Assembly (NCBI RefSeq): GCF_024721155.1
Contig: NZ_JAHVAP010000001.1
Location: forward strand, 310,001 to 374,000
DNA: 64,000 nucleotides
Direction: 5' to 3'
Source: Mucilaginibacter phenanthrenivorans
Lineage (GTDB): Bacteria > Bacteroidota > Bacteroidia > Sphingobacteriales > Sphingobacteriaceae
Part shown: in pieces, positions 36,490 to 44,537 of the stretch
Numbering within the stretch: position 1 is the stretch's first letter
Layout of the letters: each line of letters opens with the position of its first letter
Translations under genes and position numbers: made by a program
Notes under the pieces: model-generated
The model's input: the letters and a program-made list of their open reading frames with translations, nothing else
What the model was told of the DNA's origin: nothing
The model's database searches: none

Positions 36490-36963
36490 ATGATAAAAGA
36501 TACAAACTCTTTAAACCAGGTAGCAGAATTCCATACAACATTTAAACACCCTATTGTGCCGCAGCCGGCAATACCCTCTAAAGAAAGAGCAGCTTTACGC
36601 ATTTCCCTTTTGGCCGAGGAATTAAAGGAATTGCAGCAAGCTATTGATGATAATGATTTGGTTGAAGTTGCCGATGCCTTTTGCGATCTGCAATATGTGT
36701 TATCAGGCGCGATACTGGAATTTGGACTTGCTGAAAAGTTTAAGGAATTGTTTGATGAGGTTCATCGCTCAAACATGAGCAAGGCTTGCAAAACTGTTGA
36801 AGAGGCTGAGAAAACTATAGCACATTACAAAAACACAGCGGATATCGATTCCTATCATAAGGAGATCGACGGATTGTTTTTGGTTTACCGCACAGCGGAT
36901 AATAAAACTTTAAAATCAGTGAATTACTCGCCGGCATCTCTTAAGGTAATATTAGAAAAGTAG
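36490..36963 (+). CDS. MazG-like nucleoside triphosphate pyrophosphohydrolase
   Basis: A 157-residue all-alpha NTP pyrophosphohydrolase-like protein. The magnesium-binding pattern is visible as EELKELQQAI (residues about 41-50) followed by VEVADAFCDLQYV (E and D ligands about 58-66), the EExxE...ExxD arrangement of MazG/dUTPase-like folds. The tail KACKTVEEAEKTIAHYK is shared with phosphoribosyl-ATP-diphosphatase-like members. Likely role: house-cleaning of abnormal nucleotides in the cytoplasm. It stands alone on the plus strand between two minus-strand genes, so it has its own promoter in the 204-base gap before it, where I saw only a weak box TATATTAG. Confidence 0.8.
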   Translation: MIKDTNSLNQVAEFHTTFKHPIVPQPAIPSKERAALRISLLAEELKELQQAIDDNDLVEVADAFCDLQYVLSGAILEFGLAEKFKELFDEVHRSNMSKACKTVEEAEKTIAHYKNTADIDSYHKEIDGLFLVYRTADNKTLKSVNYSPASLKVILEK

Positions 36964-36977
36964 CATATTCACCAACC

Positions 36978-37037
36978 TCTGTGCATTCTTTGTGACCTCG
37001 TGTTAAAATTAACCATAGGAAATGAAGAATGCACAGA
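36978..37037. repeat. Inverted repeat between convergent genes
   Basis: Arms TCTGTGCATTCTT and AAGAATGCACAGA, 13 bases and perfect, 34 bases apart, in the short gap between two converging genes. It could serve as a two-way terminator; the same kind of word repeat is seen in other spacers of this half of the window. Confidence 0.6.
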
Positions 37038-37055
37038 TTGCGGTAAGGCAATAAC

Positions 37056-38225
37056 CTACACCCGTAAAAACGTTTTCTTTTGATATAGATAATAAAGGAA
37101 CATCCACTTTACTATCAGTAAGGTTATAGCCATCAATACGGCACCCCATGGATCACCGGCTAATTGGCCCAGCCATTTAAAAAAGCCATCGTTGGCGTAC
37201 TGCCATTTTATAAAGTGCCCTGATATGTAGATGAGGATGGAGTTCATCCCGATCACCTTAAAGAAAAACGCCCATTTTTTATAGCCTAAAACATCTATCA
37301 CATAGTAAAATAGTGCCATTAGTAACAAGCTTATCCCGCCAACATGCATCACAAATGAGCTTGACCAAAGGTTTTTATTGATAGGGAAGTCAATGTTCCA
37401 GATTTGTGCTACTACCAGGAATATAACGCCAGCAATTGCCAGGCGCAGGGTTTTAGCGTTTTGCGAAAGCGTTTTGTTTTTCAAGGTTAATCCGGCCATG
37501 ATGCCTAATAAGCCAGTACTTATAGCAGGAATTGTAGAAAACAAACCTTCCGGGTCGTGCATATTCGGTCTGCCATCCGGGTATGGGACATACAACCGCC
37601 CGGGCAATGTAATGCGATCCATGTAAGAGGCAAAATTACCCATAGGGGTTAGGTCGCCGGAATGAAAACCCGGCGCCGATGTGAATTTTAGCAGTAAGTA
37701 ATAACCAACTATAAAAAAGAAGAACCAAAATATAAGCGTCCATTCCTTTGCGTAGAGGTAAATAATGTTTGCAAACATGTAGGCAATGCCAATTCGGCCA
37801 AGTACGCTGGGGAAGCGGAATTCAGAGATCGGTCGCAACTGGAGCCCGTTGTTCACGAGAAAACCTAATAGAATTAATATTAGGGTTCTTTTCATAACTC
37901 TAAGCAATAATTGCTCGCGGCTTTTCCCTTTTTCCAGTTCACGGCCTACCGAAAATGGAGTTGATACTCCAGCCATAAAAAGGAAAAGCGGAAAGATCAG
38001 ATCGTAAGCGTGAAAACCGTTCCAGTCCGGGTGGGTAAATTGCTCCGCCATTGTGTTCCAAAAGGCCGATTGCCCATGCGTAGCATGCTTTATGCTGTGC
38101 CAGATTTCGTCGGCGCCCATTATCCAAAACATATCAAAGCCTCGTAGTGCGTCTAACGAAAATAATCGGGTAGGGGCAGCGTCGAAATCGTCTGCAGGTT
38201 GTTGGGTTTTTGCTGGTGAAGCCAT
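37056..38225 (-). CDS. HGSNAT-like membrane acyltransferase (DUF5009/DUF1624 type)
   Basis: A 389-residue integral-membrane protein with about ten helices. The N-terminal signature RLFSLDALRGFDMFWIMG and the HDWNGFHAYDLIFPLF-like segment (here HPDWNGFHAYDLIFPLFLFM, about 68-87) are typical of bacterial relatives of heparan-alpha-glucosaminide N-acetyltransferase. Such proteins move acetyl groups across the inner membrane to amino sugars or other acceptors. No amino-sugar catabolic genes are nearby in the window, so the acceptor is not known. It is separated from the sigma-54 regulator upstream by a repeat-rich spacer and is probably monocistronic. Confidence 0.85.
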   Translation of the reverse strand: MASPAKTQQPADDFDAAPTRLFSLDALRGFDMFWIMGADEIWHSIKHATHGQSAFWNTMAEQFTHPDWNGFHAYDLIFPLFLFMAGVSTPFSVGRELEKGKSREQLLLRVMKRTLILILLGFLVNNGLQLRPISEFRFPSVLGRIGIAYMFANIIYLYAKEWTLIFWFFFFIVGYYLLLKFTSAPGFHSGDLTPMGNFASYMDRITLPGRLYVPYPDGRPNMHDPEGLFSTIPAISTGLLGIMAGLTLKNKTLSQNAKTLRLAIAGVIFLVVAQIWNIDFPINKNLWSSSFVMHVGGISLLLMALFYYVIDVLGYKKWAFFFKVIGMNSILIYISGHFIKWQYANDGFFKWLGQLAGDPWGAVLMAITLLIVKWMFLYYLYQKKTFLRV

Positions 38226-38292
38226 TACGGTTTACTATTAGGTTAGTAACCGAAAGGTAGGTTTTTTATGGGGTAAAACAAAGTTTTAGTTA

Positions 38293-38405
38293 GTGGTTGA
38301 TTAATAGTTTGGTTGATTGGGTTGATTAGGAGAGTGGTTGATTAAGTTAGTCTCGCTGGGTAGTGCTATTAACCTAATCAACTCAATCTAACTCAATCAA
38401 CCACT
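38293..38405. repeat. Long inverted repeat made of GGTTGATT words
   Basis: Left arm AGTGGTTGATTAATAG..., with GGTTGATT repeated several times, and right arm ...CTCAATCAACCACT are reverse complements with small differences over about 33 bases. It fills the gap between the sigma-54 regulator and the acyltransferase, both on the minus strand. Confidence 0.75.
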
Positions 38406-38412
38406 CACCAAG

Positions 38413-39789
38413 CTATTCCCCCCTCTTCAAACCGAATTTTTCAATTTTACTGTAAAGGTGGCTCCTTTGAATATCAATATCGTCGGCAGTCTTTGACACG
38501 TTCCAGTTGTTTTTCTCCAGTTTGAATTTGATGTATTCGCGTTCAGCAAAATCCTTATACTCCTGGAAGTTAGTAAATTGATCAAAATCTGTTTGCGCCG
38601 CGGCCGCATCATTGCTTGCCGCTACCGGAGATGACGGATTGGCAAAAGCCTTAACGTCACCATCTGTAATGGTCCTGTCACTTAAAATTATCAGGCGTTC
38701 TACCATGTTGCGCAACTCACGGATGTTGCCTGTCCATGGTAACGCCTTAAGTGCGTCAAGGGCAGCTTCGGAAATCTTTTTAACCGGCATGCCATAGTCA
38801 TTGCAGATCTCATCCAAAAAGTTTTGCGTAAGCAGCCCGATATCATCCCTGCGGTCGGTAAGCGGTGGTACATGGATCAGGATAACGCTTAGGCGATGGT
38901 AAAGGTCCATACGGAAGTTGCCAGCTTCAATTTCCTTCAGCAGGTCCTTATTGGTTGCAGCAACAACGCGTACGTCAACTTCAATTTCCTTTTCACCACC
39001 AACACGTGTTATTTTATTTTCCTGCAGCGCCCGCAACACTTTTGCCTGGGTTGACGGACTCATATCACCAATTTCGTCAAGAAACAAAGTTCCGCCGTTG
39101 GCTGATTCAAATTTACCAATGCGTTGTTTTATAGCTGAGGTAAAAGATCCTTTTTCGTGTCCAAATAATTCACTTTCAATAAGTTCAGACGGAATTGCCG
39201 CGCAATTAACTTCAATCAATGGTGCGCTTGAGCGGTTTGATTTCTCGTGAAGCCAGCGGGCAACCAGTTCCTTACCACTTCCGTTTGCGCCAGTAACCAG
39301 TACACGAGCATCGGTAGGCGCAACGCGATCAATAGTTTCCTTTATCTTTAAAATTGCCTGGGACTCGCCTAAAATAGGACGGACCTTTGAAACTCTTCTT
39401 TTTAAAACCTTGGCTTCTGTCACAAGGCTTCCCCTGTCTAACGCATTGCGAACAGTGATTAGCAGGCGGTTAAGATCAGGTGGTTTTGAAATAAAATCGA
39501 ATGCACCTTTTTTGCTGGCTTCCACAGCAGTCTCCACCGTTCCATGACCAGAGATCATTATAAAAGGAAGATCAGGTTTATAAGAAAGCCCTTCGGTAAG
39601 CACTTCCATGCCATCCATGCGGTTCATTTTTATATCGCAAAGAACAAGGTCGTAGTCGTTAGCCTTTATTAATTCTAAACCGTCAATTCCATTGTCAACA
39701 TCTTCTACTATGTAGTCTTCGTATTCTAAAATTTCGCGTAGCGTGCTGCGTATAGCGCGTTCGTCATCAATAATTAAAATTTTGGCCAT
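38413..39789 (-). CDS. Sigma-54-dependent NtrC-type response regulator
   Basis: A 458-residue activator with three domains: receiver (residues 1-120, phospho-acceptor D52 in LVLCDIKM), AAA+ (about 140-370) with Walker A GANGSGKE (167-174), the sigma-54-contact loop GSFTSA (214-219, variant of GAFTGA keeping the key F-T), Walker B GGTLFLDEIGD (232-242), and the GNIRELRN arginine-finger region, and a C-terminal Fis-like helix-turn-helix (SKTADDIDIQRSHLYSKIEKFG). It promotes open-complex formation by sigma-54 RNA polymerase. No kinase gene is next to it, so its partner is elsewhere. The Fis-like helix is longer and has the RSHLYSKIEKF form common in this phylum. Confidence 0.93.
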   Translation of the reverse strand: MAKILIIDDERAIRSTLREILEYEDYIVEDVDNGIDGLELIKANDYDLVLCDIKMNRMDGMEVLTEGLSYKPDLPFIMISGHGTVETAVEASKKGAFDFISKPPDLNRLLITVRNALDRGSLVTEAKVLKRRVSKVRPILGESQAILKIKETIDRVAPTDARVLVTGANGSGKELVARWLHEKSNRSSAPLIEVNCAAIPSELIESELFGHEKGSFTSAIKQRIGKFESANGGTLFLDEIGDMSPSTQAKVLRALQENKITRVGGEKEIEVDVRVVAATNKDLLKEIEAGNFRMDLYHRLSVILIHVPPLTDRRDDIGLLTQNFLDEICNDYGMPVKKISEAALDALKALPWTGNIRELRNMVERLIILSDRTITDGDVKAFANPSSPVAASNDAAAAQTDFDQFTNFQEYKDFAEREYIKFKLEKNNWNVSKTADDIDIQRSHLYSKIEKFGLKRGE

Positions 39790-39942
39790 TGTTTCTTATA
39801 AGTTTTTCTTTTGGAGATATGATGTTGCGAATATATGTAAATGTATAGAAAAGCAAACACATTTTGGGGTGATTGGTTTTATTAAGATAAGATTAATCTG
39901 TAAACAGTATTTCATTAACCCTTCACATCCCAAAATCGTTTC

Positions 39943-39977
39943 AAAAAATAACCCCTCCCGTTTTACCGAAAGGGGTA
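39943..39977 (-). terminator. Terminator of rnpB
   Basis: On the minus strand ACCCCTTTCG pairs with CGGGAGGGGT (G-U pairs included), loop GTAAAA, then TTATTTTTT. It comes directly after the conserved 3' end of the RNase P RNA. Confidence 0.85.
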
Positions 39978-40371
39978 TATCAGCAGCAAAGCTGTAAGCC
40001 GGGTTCTGTTCCATTATAAATAAATGGCTTCTATCATTAATCTGGCCCTGTCATCGCTAACAGGTTCAATCAACCTACCCATCCTGGCAAATTACCTGCT
40101 TGCGCAGATAGATTAGGAAACGAGCAGCTCCGCGTCCAGGACCTATTTGGTTTTTCAACTCCTGAGGTTTACCGCAATCCCGGTTGCCCGGAAAAGCCGT
40201 GAGCTCTTACCTCACGTTTTCACCCTTACCCCAACGAATCGGGGCGGTATATTTTCTGTGGCACTTGCTGTCGCCGGCTGTCGGCGCCTTCCCGTTAGGA
40301 AGCAGGATGCTCTGTGTTGCCCGGACTTTCCTCCGTCGGGATAAATCCCAACAGCGATAGAACGTTTTGCA
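39978..40371 (-). ncRNA. rnpB: RNase P RNA (bacterial class A)
   Basis: The catalytic RNA that matures the 5' ends of tRNAs. On the minus strand the 5' core GGAGGAAAGTCCGGGC (plus-strand 40319-40334) and the 3' core ACAGAACCCGGCTTA (39995-40009) are both present in the right order and about 325 bases apart, as in type A RNase P RNA; in between are the expected stems, including the GAAGGCGCCGACAGCCGG-like region. The 5' end is set from the promoter box TAACTTTG and is uncertain by a few bases; the 3' end is set by the terminator. Small open frames across this region on either strand are artefacts of the RNA gene. Confidence 0.95.
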
Positions 40372-40374
40372 TAG

Positions 40375-40382
40375 CAAAGTTA
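40375..40382 (-). promoter_or_regulatory. -7 box of rnpB overlapping a stop codon
   Basis: TAACTTTG on the minus strand fits TAnnTTTG; its first three bases are the TAA stop of the upstream gene. Transcription would start about 4 bases downstream. No good -33 TTTG box is seen at the usual distance, so strength rests on this box or other elements. Confidence 0.55.
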
Positions 40383-40862
40383 CTTGTTTTTTGCGGAGAT
40401 AGCGTTATACTGCTTCAAATACCGCTCAACCTTCGATTGCAGAACGTTTACCTGGATACGATGCAGAAGAAAAAAGAATACCAGTAACGCAGGAAACAAT
40501 ATGGCAGTTATCCAACCGGCAACAGGTTGTTTTGCCACTAGCTGTAATAATAAAATTACAGCCCAAAGAACTATTATCAAGATCAGTTCGAATCTCGATT
40601 TACTCTCCAGGTTTACAATAGCCTTATCCTTGTTTACAGGCGTTATTACAACTTTAGTATGGATGCCGTTAACGGAGCCCGGTCTTCTGTTTTTTATTAA
40701 GGTGCCCAGCGAAAGGTCCGACAAAAACTTATACTCGTTCTTTGAAACTTTATGTGCGGAAAAGCCATGGGGCTCATTTTTAGAAATGTAATTGTCAATA
40801 GATCCTGCAGATCCGTTTACTTCAAACTGCTTATTTAATGAAATAGGGTTGAAAATGCTCAT
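40380..40862 (-). CDS. Hypothetical two-helix membrane protein
   Basis: A 160-residue protein. I chose the ATG at 40862 (MSIFNPISLNKQFEV) over a longer frame beginning at 40961, because the extension would overlap the cytochrome gene and has no domain-like sequence. Residues 1-85 are soluble; two hydrophobic segments follow (ELILIIVLWAVILLLQLV and WITAILFPALLVFFFLLH), then a basic helical tail (KVERYLKQYNAISAKNK). No family is recognised. Its stop codon is shared with the rnpB promoter box, and it lies downstream of the SCO/cytochrome genes, 34 bases from the cytochrome stop, so it may be the last gene of that unit. Confidence 0.7.
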   Translation of the reverse strand: MSIFNPISLNKQFEVNGSAGSIDNYISKNEPHGFSAHKVSKNEYKFLSDLSLGTLIKNRRPGSVNGIHTKVVITPVNKDKAIVNLESKSRFELILIIVLWAVILLLQLVAKQPVAGWITAILFPALLVFFFLLHRIQVNVLQSKVERYLKQYNAISAKNK

Positions 40863-40896
40863 TGCGTTTAAATGTGAACAGTTAAGGTAGCTATAA

Positions 40897-41313
40897 TTAA
40901 TTGCATTTAGCCAGGTCGGCATTAACTGTTTCAACGGTGCTGGTTGCTGCCTTATTTCCAAATGAATTGGTTACGTAGGTAAGTACCTGGGCAATTTCAA
41001 GCGGTGTAAGGCCGCTTGGGAGCATTTCACCGTCAAATGCCTTATTATTGATGATGACTTTCCCCTTTAATCCATTTTTTAACAGGCAAGCCAATGTTTT
41101 CTTGTTGTTTTTTAAATATAATGAATCGGTGAGCGGAGGGATGAAGCTTTGCAAACCATCACCTTTAATGCCGTGGCAATTTTGGCATTTGGCCTGATAA
41201 ACTGTGCTCCCGTTTGAATAGTACCGGTTAAACTCAATGCGTTCATCGCTCTGGCATGAAATCGCGAACGCAATTACCACGAAACAAATACAGCCGATTA
41301 TTTTAACCTTCAT
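40897..41313 (-). CDS. Mono-haem cytochrome c lipoprotein
   Basis: A 138-residue class I cytochrome c. The signal peptide ends in AFAISC (lipid-modified cysteine at 20). The haem site is CQNCH (C43, C46, H47), and the sixth ligand fits the methionine in DGEMLPSGLTP, followed by the final helix EIAQVLTYVTNSFG. It would carry electrons in the periplasm, tethered to a membrane. Its ATG overlaps the stop of the SCO gene by 4 bases, so the two are coupled; SCO proteins serve copper delivery to cytochrome oxidases, which suggests a link to respiration. Confidence 0.9.
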   Translation of the reverse strand: MKVKIIGCICFVVIAFAISCQSDERIEFNRYYSNGSTVYQAKCQNCHGIKGDGLQSFIPPLTDSLYLKNNKKTLACLLKNGLKGKVIINNKAFDGEMLPSGLTPLEIAQVLTYVTNSFGNKAATSTVETVNADLAKCN

Positions 41314-41954
41314 TTGGTTGGGTTTTGATCAGGCTCAGCCATTAAGGTTTTGATATCGGCAGTCATTTTTTCCACTTCAGCAGGATCGGTTCCCATATAG
41401 GTGCCGCGAATCCGTTTTTGTTTATCGATCAAAATAAAATAGCCATCATGTACGTAGTTTCCCTGTGGGTTTTTTTCCTGTACAGATGTTAAATAGCTTT
41501 TTGCAATGGTATAAGTTGCGTCTTTGTCGCCATGTAGTAGCCACCATGTGTTACCGCTTAGGCCCATTTTATCGGCGTATTTTTTTAATACAGGTACGGT
41601 ATCGTATTTAGGGTCTATGGAATGCGATATGATGCGGAAATCAGGATTGCTCTTAAACTCGTTATAAACCGGCAGCATATTACGGTGCATCACCGGGCAA
41701 ATGGTAGGGCAGGTGGTGAAAAAGAAATCAGCCACATAGATCTTTCCGTCAAGATTTTTCCCGGTTATTGTATCGCCATATTGATTAACAAATTTAAAAT
41801 CAGGAATGGTTTGATAAATAGTATCGGTAACCTGTTTACCGTTCACTGTTTTAGTAACCGGTTTTTTGTTGCCGTAAATCGGTAACGTCGAATTATTTGA
41901 TTTACAGGCGCTGATTAACAAAATTATTGTGGCAGCATAGATCAGTTTCTTCAT
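41310..41954 (-). CDS. SCO1/SenC family copper chaperone lipoprotein
   Basis: A 214-residue thioredoxin-fold lipoprotein (lipobox LISAC, cysteine 17). The copper-binding motif is TTCPTICPV (C82, C86), with H169 in GNYVHDGYFILID as third ligand, the usual SCO pattern. It helps load copper into the CuA site of cytochrome c oxidase or keeps its cysteines reduced. Both neighbours overlap it by 4 bases (lipoprotein upstream, cytochrome c downstream), so the three are one tightly coupled unit. The oxidase itself is not in the window. Confidence 0.93.
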   Translation of the reverse strand: MKKLIYAATIILLISACKSNNSTLPIYGNKKPVTKTVNGKQVTDTIYQTIPDFKFVNQYGDTITGKNLDGKIYVADFFFTTCPTICPVMHRNMLPVYNEFKSNPDFRIISHSIDPKYDTVPVLKKYADKMGLSGNTWWLLHGDKDATYTIAKSYLTSVQEKNPQGNYVHDGYFILIDKQKRIRGTYMGTDPAEVEKMTADIKTLMAEPDQNPTK

Positions 41955-42358
41955 TTTGCCTTGGTTTTTTTGAGATAAGCATCTGACTCAGCAACGGCGG
42001 CGTTTAATTGAGCATCTATACCCAGGATCAGCTTTTTTTGATCGTTCATATAGGAAATAACGTCGGCATCTGATTTTCCTTTTTGTTCATAATCAAATTT
42101 ATGCATCCAGTTCTCCATTGCATCCTCAGCAGCCGATAACTTTTTGCTAAGGATTACCGCTGAATCCTTCGCAGCAACAGCATTTGTTTTTATCAATGTG
42201 TCAAGCTTCATGCGGTTTGCTATAACCTTTCCGTCAACTTCCATGACTTTTTCATGCACTTTCATGACATCGTCCATGGCGGCACTTTTTTCTGCTTTTT
42301 TGTTTGAGCAGGCGAACAGGAAGGAGCAGGCAAATAATATCAGTAGCGTTTTTTTCAT
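41951..42358 (-). CDS. Hypothetical helical lipoprotein of the SCO/cytochrome unit
   Basis: A 135-residue lipoprotein with lipobox LFAC (cysteine 17). The mature part is highly charged and helical (MDDVMKVHEKVMEVDGKV, ILSKKLSAAEDAMENWMHKF, MNDQKKLILGIDAQLNAAV) and probably forms a coiled coil. The segment ENWMHKFDYE is similar to small Bacteroidetes lipoproteins that travel with SCO genes; two histidine and several methionine residues might bind metal, which is a guess. It is the first gene of the unit and overlaps the SCO gene by 4 bases. Confidence 0.7.
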   Translation of the reverse strand: MKKTLLILFACSFLFACSNKKAEKSAAMDDVMKVHEKVMEVDGKVIANRMKLDTLIKTNAVAAKDSAVILSKKLSAAEDAMENWMHKFDYEQKGKSDADVISYMNDQKKLILGIDAQLNAAVAESDAYLKKTKAK

Positions 42359-42403
42359 TTTTAGGTTTTTATGCGGTCAAAAATAAGCAACAGCTAACAT
42401 AGG

Positions 42404-42868
42404 TTAGCCATTTAATTGTCTTATGTAGAAAATATAATCGGTATTGGGCAGGCTTTCAATTCCCGCAAACTTCAGTTGCTGGCCTATTTGAGCGCGGTGA
42501 TGGGTGCCGTGGTTAATTAAATGAGCAAGTACATCGCTCAATTTATTCTGAAAGCTATCGCCCTGTGAATTCTTATAGCTGATTGCTTTTTCAAAATCAT
42601 CCGGCTGTAATGTATCCAGGTAGCTTGACCAAGCTTCGCTATTTGACGTGATAGTACCGACAAAGGCTTCTGTTTTACCCTCCGGCCATAAGACGCTGGC
42701 TATCGGTGGCAATCCTTTACAGCGGTTTAGCCAGATCTGTTGGGCTGTTAGTAAATGTGCCATTAATTGGATCGACTTTTCGGGCGGATCTGTCTTAAGC
42801 ATAGCGGCCAATATTGTTTCGTTAGCGTAACGGTCGTAGTTTAAAAGCCGGATAAAATAGTTTTTCAT
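42404..42868 (-). CDS. DinB/YfiT-like putative metal-dependent protein
   Basis: A 154-residue four-helix-bundle protein of the DinB superfamily. The three metal-ligand histidine positions can be seen in MAHLLTAQQIWLNR (helix 2) and HLINHGTHHRAQIGQQLK (helix 4; HGTHHRAQI is the clearest family mark). Members include thiol transferases and many of unknown role. It lies 45 bases before the lipoprotein gene on the same strand and may share its transcript, though a small GCTAAC/GTTAGC hairpin overlaps its stop. Confidence 0.88.
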   Translation of the reverse strand: MKNYFIRLLNYDRYANETILAAMLKTDPPEKSIQLMAHLLTAQQIWLNRCKGLPPIASVLWPEGKTEAFVGTITSNSEAWSSYLDTLQPDDFEKAISYKNSQGDSFQNKLSDVLAHLINHGTHHRAQIGQQLKFAGIESLPNTDYIFYIRQLNG

Positions 42869-43006
42869 GCTGTAAAATTAAAAATATCGCAAGCATTAAA
42901 ACAAATAGGCTATCGCAGTGATTATCAGTTAACAATAACATAATGATACCGACATCACAGGTTTATAACGCTGCATTACCTTTATAATTAAATAAACACA
43001 TTTGTT

Positions 43007-43096
43007 ATGAAATTCATCATAAAGTTTTCGAAGCTTATTACAAATTTCCGTGAGTGGATGATCCTGAAAAGTATGAGGTCATCTTTCATTCACTAA
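43007..43096 (+). CDS. Possible 29-residue basic peptide
   Basis: An ATG-to-TAA frame coding a 29-residue, lysine- and isoleucine-rich peptide (starts MKFIIKFSKLITNF, ends SMRSSFIH) in the gap between dinB and the GH1 gene. It could be amphipathic. There is no ribosome site or conserved context to prove it; it may be chance. Confidence 0.2.
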   Translation: MKFIIKFSKLITNFREWMILKSMRSSFIH

Positions 43097-43161
43097 TTAT
43101 TTGTTTAAAAATTTCGTTTATTTGATTGTATTGCACAATTTGGCACTACAATAGCTCTTTA

Positions 43162-44523
43162 ATGGAAAGCACTTCGCAGCATCTAGATTTCAATAAACAA
43201 CCTTTTGGCGACGATTTTATTTGGGGAGTCTCCGTGGCTTCGTTCCAGATAGAGGGTGGCTGTGATGCCGATGGAAAGGGGGAATCCATTTGGGATACTT
43301 TTGCAGCAAAAAAAGGTAAGATCCTGAATGGCGACAAACCCAATATTTCCTGCGATTTCTACAATTTATACCAACTAGATATCGACCTGATCAAACAGAT
43401 GAACATCCCCTGTTTCAGGTTTTCCATATCATGGACCCGTATATTTCCAAATGGTACCGGCGAAATAAACCAGGCAGGTGTCGACTTTTATAACCGTGTT
43501 ATCGATTATTGCGTTGAACAGGGAGTTGAGCCATGGGTTACAGTTTATCATTGGGACTTGCCACAGGCTCTTGAGATAAGGGGCGGCTGGACAAATCGTG
43601 ACATTGTAACTTGGTTTAAAGCATTTGTAACTGCCTGCGCCGAAAATTTTGGCGACCGGGTAAAGCACTGGATGGTAATGAACGAGCCCGGCGTATTTAC
43701 CGGCGCCGGCTATTTCCTGGGCATCCACGCGCCGGGAAGAACAGGGTTGAAGAATTTTTTACCTGCTATTCATCACGCCGTTTTGTGTATGGCAGCGGGT
43801 GGTAGGATACTGCGCAGTTTAGTGCCCGACGCACAGGTTGGTACAACATTTTCGTGCTCGTATATCGAGCCGCATTCCGATAAGATGAAAGATGTAAACG
43901 CCGCCAAAAGGGTTGATGCCTTACTTAACAGGCTTTTTATTGAGCCAATTTTAGGTTTGGGATACCCTTTTGCTGATGTGCCTGCATTAAAGGGCGTTGC
44001 AAAATACCAACTACCCGGGGACGAGGATGAAATGAAGTTTGATTTTGATTTTATCGGCGTGCAAAACTATACACGCGAAATTGTTAAAAACTCGTTTTTT
44101 ACGCCTTATGTTGGCGCATCGCTGGTGAAGGCAGAAAAAAGGGGGGTGCCGTTAACAAGCATGAAATGGGAGGTGTACCCTGCATCTATTTACCAGATGA
44201 TCAAAAAGTTTAACAGCTATCCTCAAATAAAAAACATCATCGTAACTGAGAATGGCGCAGCGTTTCCTGACGAGGTAAGCGATGGCAAAGTTGAGGACAC
44301 TCGGCGGATTGCATATTTGCAAAGCTATTTGCAGCAGGTATTAAGGGCAAAAAATGAAGGCCTGAAGATTAGTGGTTATTTTATCTGGACGCTTACCGAT
44401 AACTTTGAGTGGGCAGAAGGTTATCATCCGCGTTTTGGGTTGATACATATTAATTTTGACACACAACAGCGGATCATTAAAGGATCAGGGCATTGGTATG
44501 GACGGTTTTTAAGCGGCAAATAG
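43162..44523 (+). CDS. GH1 family beta-glucosidase
   Basis: A 453-residue cytoplasmic glycosidase (no signal peptide). The start is the ATG at 43162; a TTG 36 bases upstream in frame gives an unlikely leader. N-terminal FIWGVSVASFQIEGG, WTRIFPNG and YHWDLPQAL are family landmarks. The acid/base is E175 in MVMNEPGVF and the nucleophile is E363 in IIVTENGAAF; FIWTLTDNFEWAEGY near the end holds substrate-binding tryptophans. It is likely to hydrolyse beta-glucosides or cellobiose-like disaccharides. It is a single gene with no glycan importer beside it. Confidence 0.95.
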   Translation: MESTSQHLDFNKQPFGDDFIWGVSVASFQIEGGCDADGKGESIWDTFAAKKGKILNGDKPNISCDFYNLYQLDIDLIKQMNIPCFRFSISWTRIFPNGTGEINQAGVDFYNRVIDYCVEQGVEPWVTVYHWDLPQALEIRGGWTNRDIVTWFKAFVTACAENFGDRVKHWMVMNEPGVFTGAGYFLGIHAPGRTGLKNFLPAIHHAVLCMAAGGRILRSLVPDAQVGTTFSCSYIEPHSDKMKDVNAAKRVDALLNRLFIEPILGLGYPFADVPALKGVAKYQLPGDEDEMKFDFDFIGVQNYTREIVKNSFFTPYVGASLVKAEKRGVPLTSMKWEVYPASIYQMIKKFNSYPQIKNIIVTENGAAFPDEVSDGKVEDTRRIAYLQSYLQQVLRAKNEGLKISGYFIWTLTDNFEWAEGYHPRFGLIHINFDTQQRIIKGSGHWYGRFLSGK

Positions 44524-44537
44524 TTCTGAAGGCTTTA

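Noticed and set aside
39796..40344. Short open frames on both strands over the 590-base gap between the sigma-54 regulator and the next protein gene
   Set aside because: The region is the RNase P RNA gene with its terminator; the frames have no family signal and cross conserved RNA cores.
40862..40961. A longer N-terminus for the two-helix membrane protein
   Set aside because: The extension runs into the cytochrome c gene and looks like antisense-of-nothing filler; the internal ATG gives a natural start.
42391..42410. GCTAAC/GTTAGC hairpin as terminator of the dinB-like gene
   Set aside because: The stem is short, overlaps the stop codon and is followed by only a broken T run; too weak to list.
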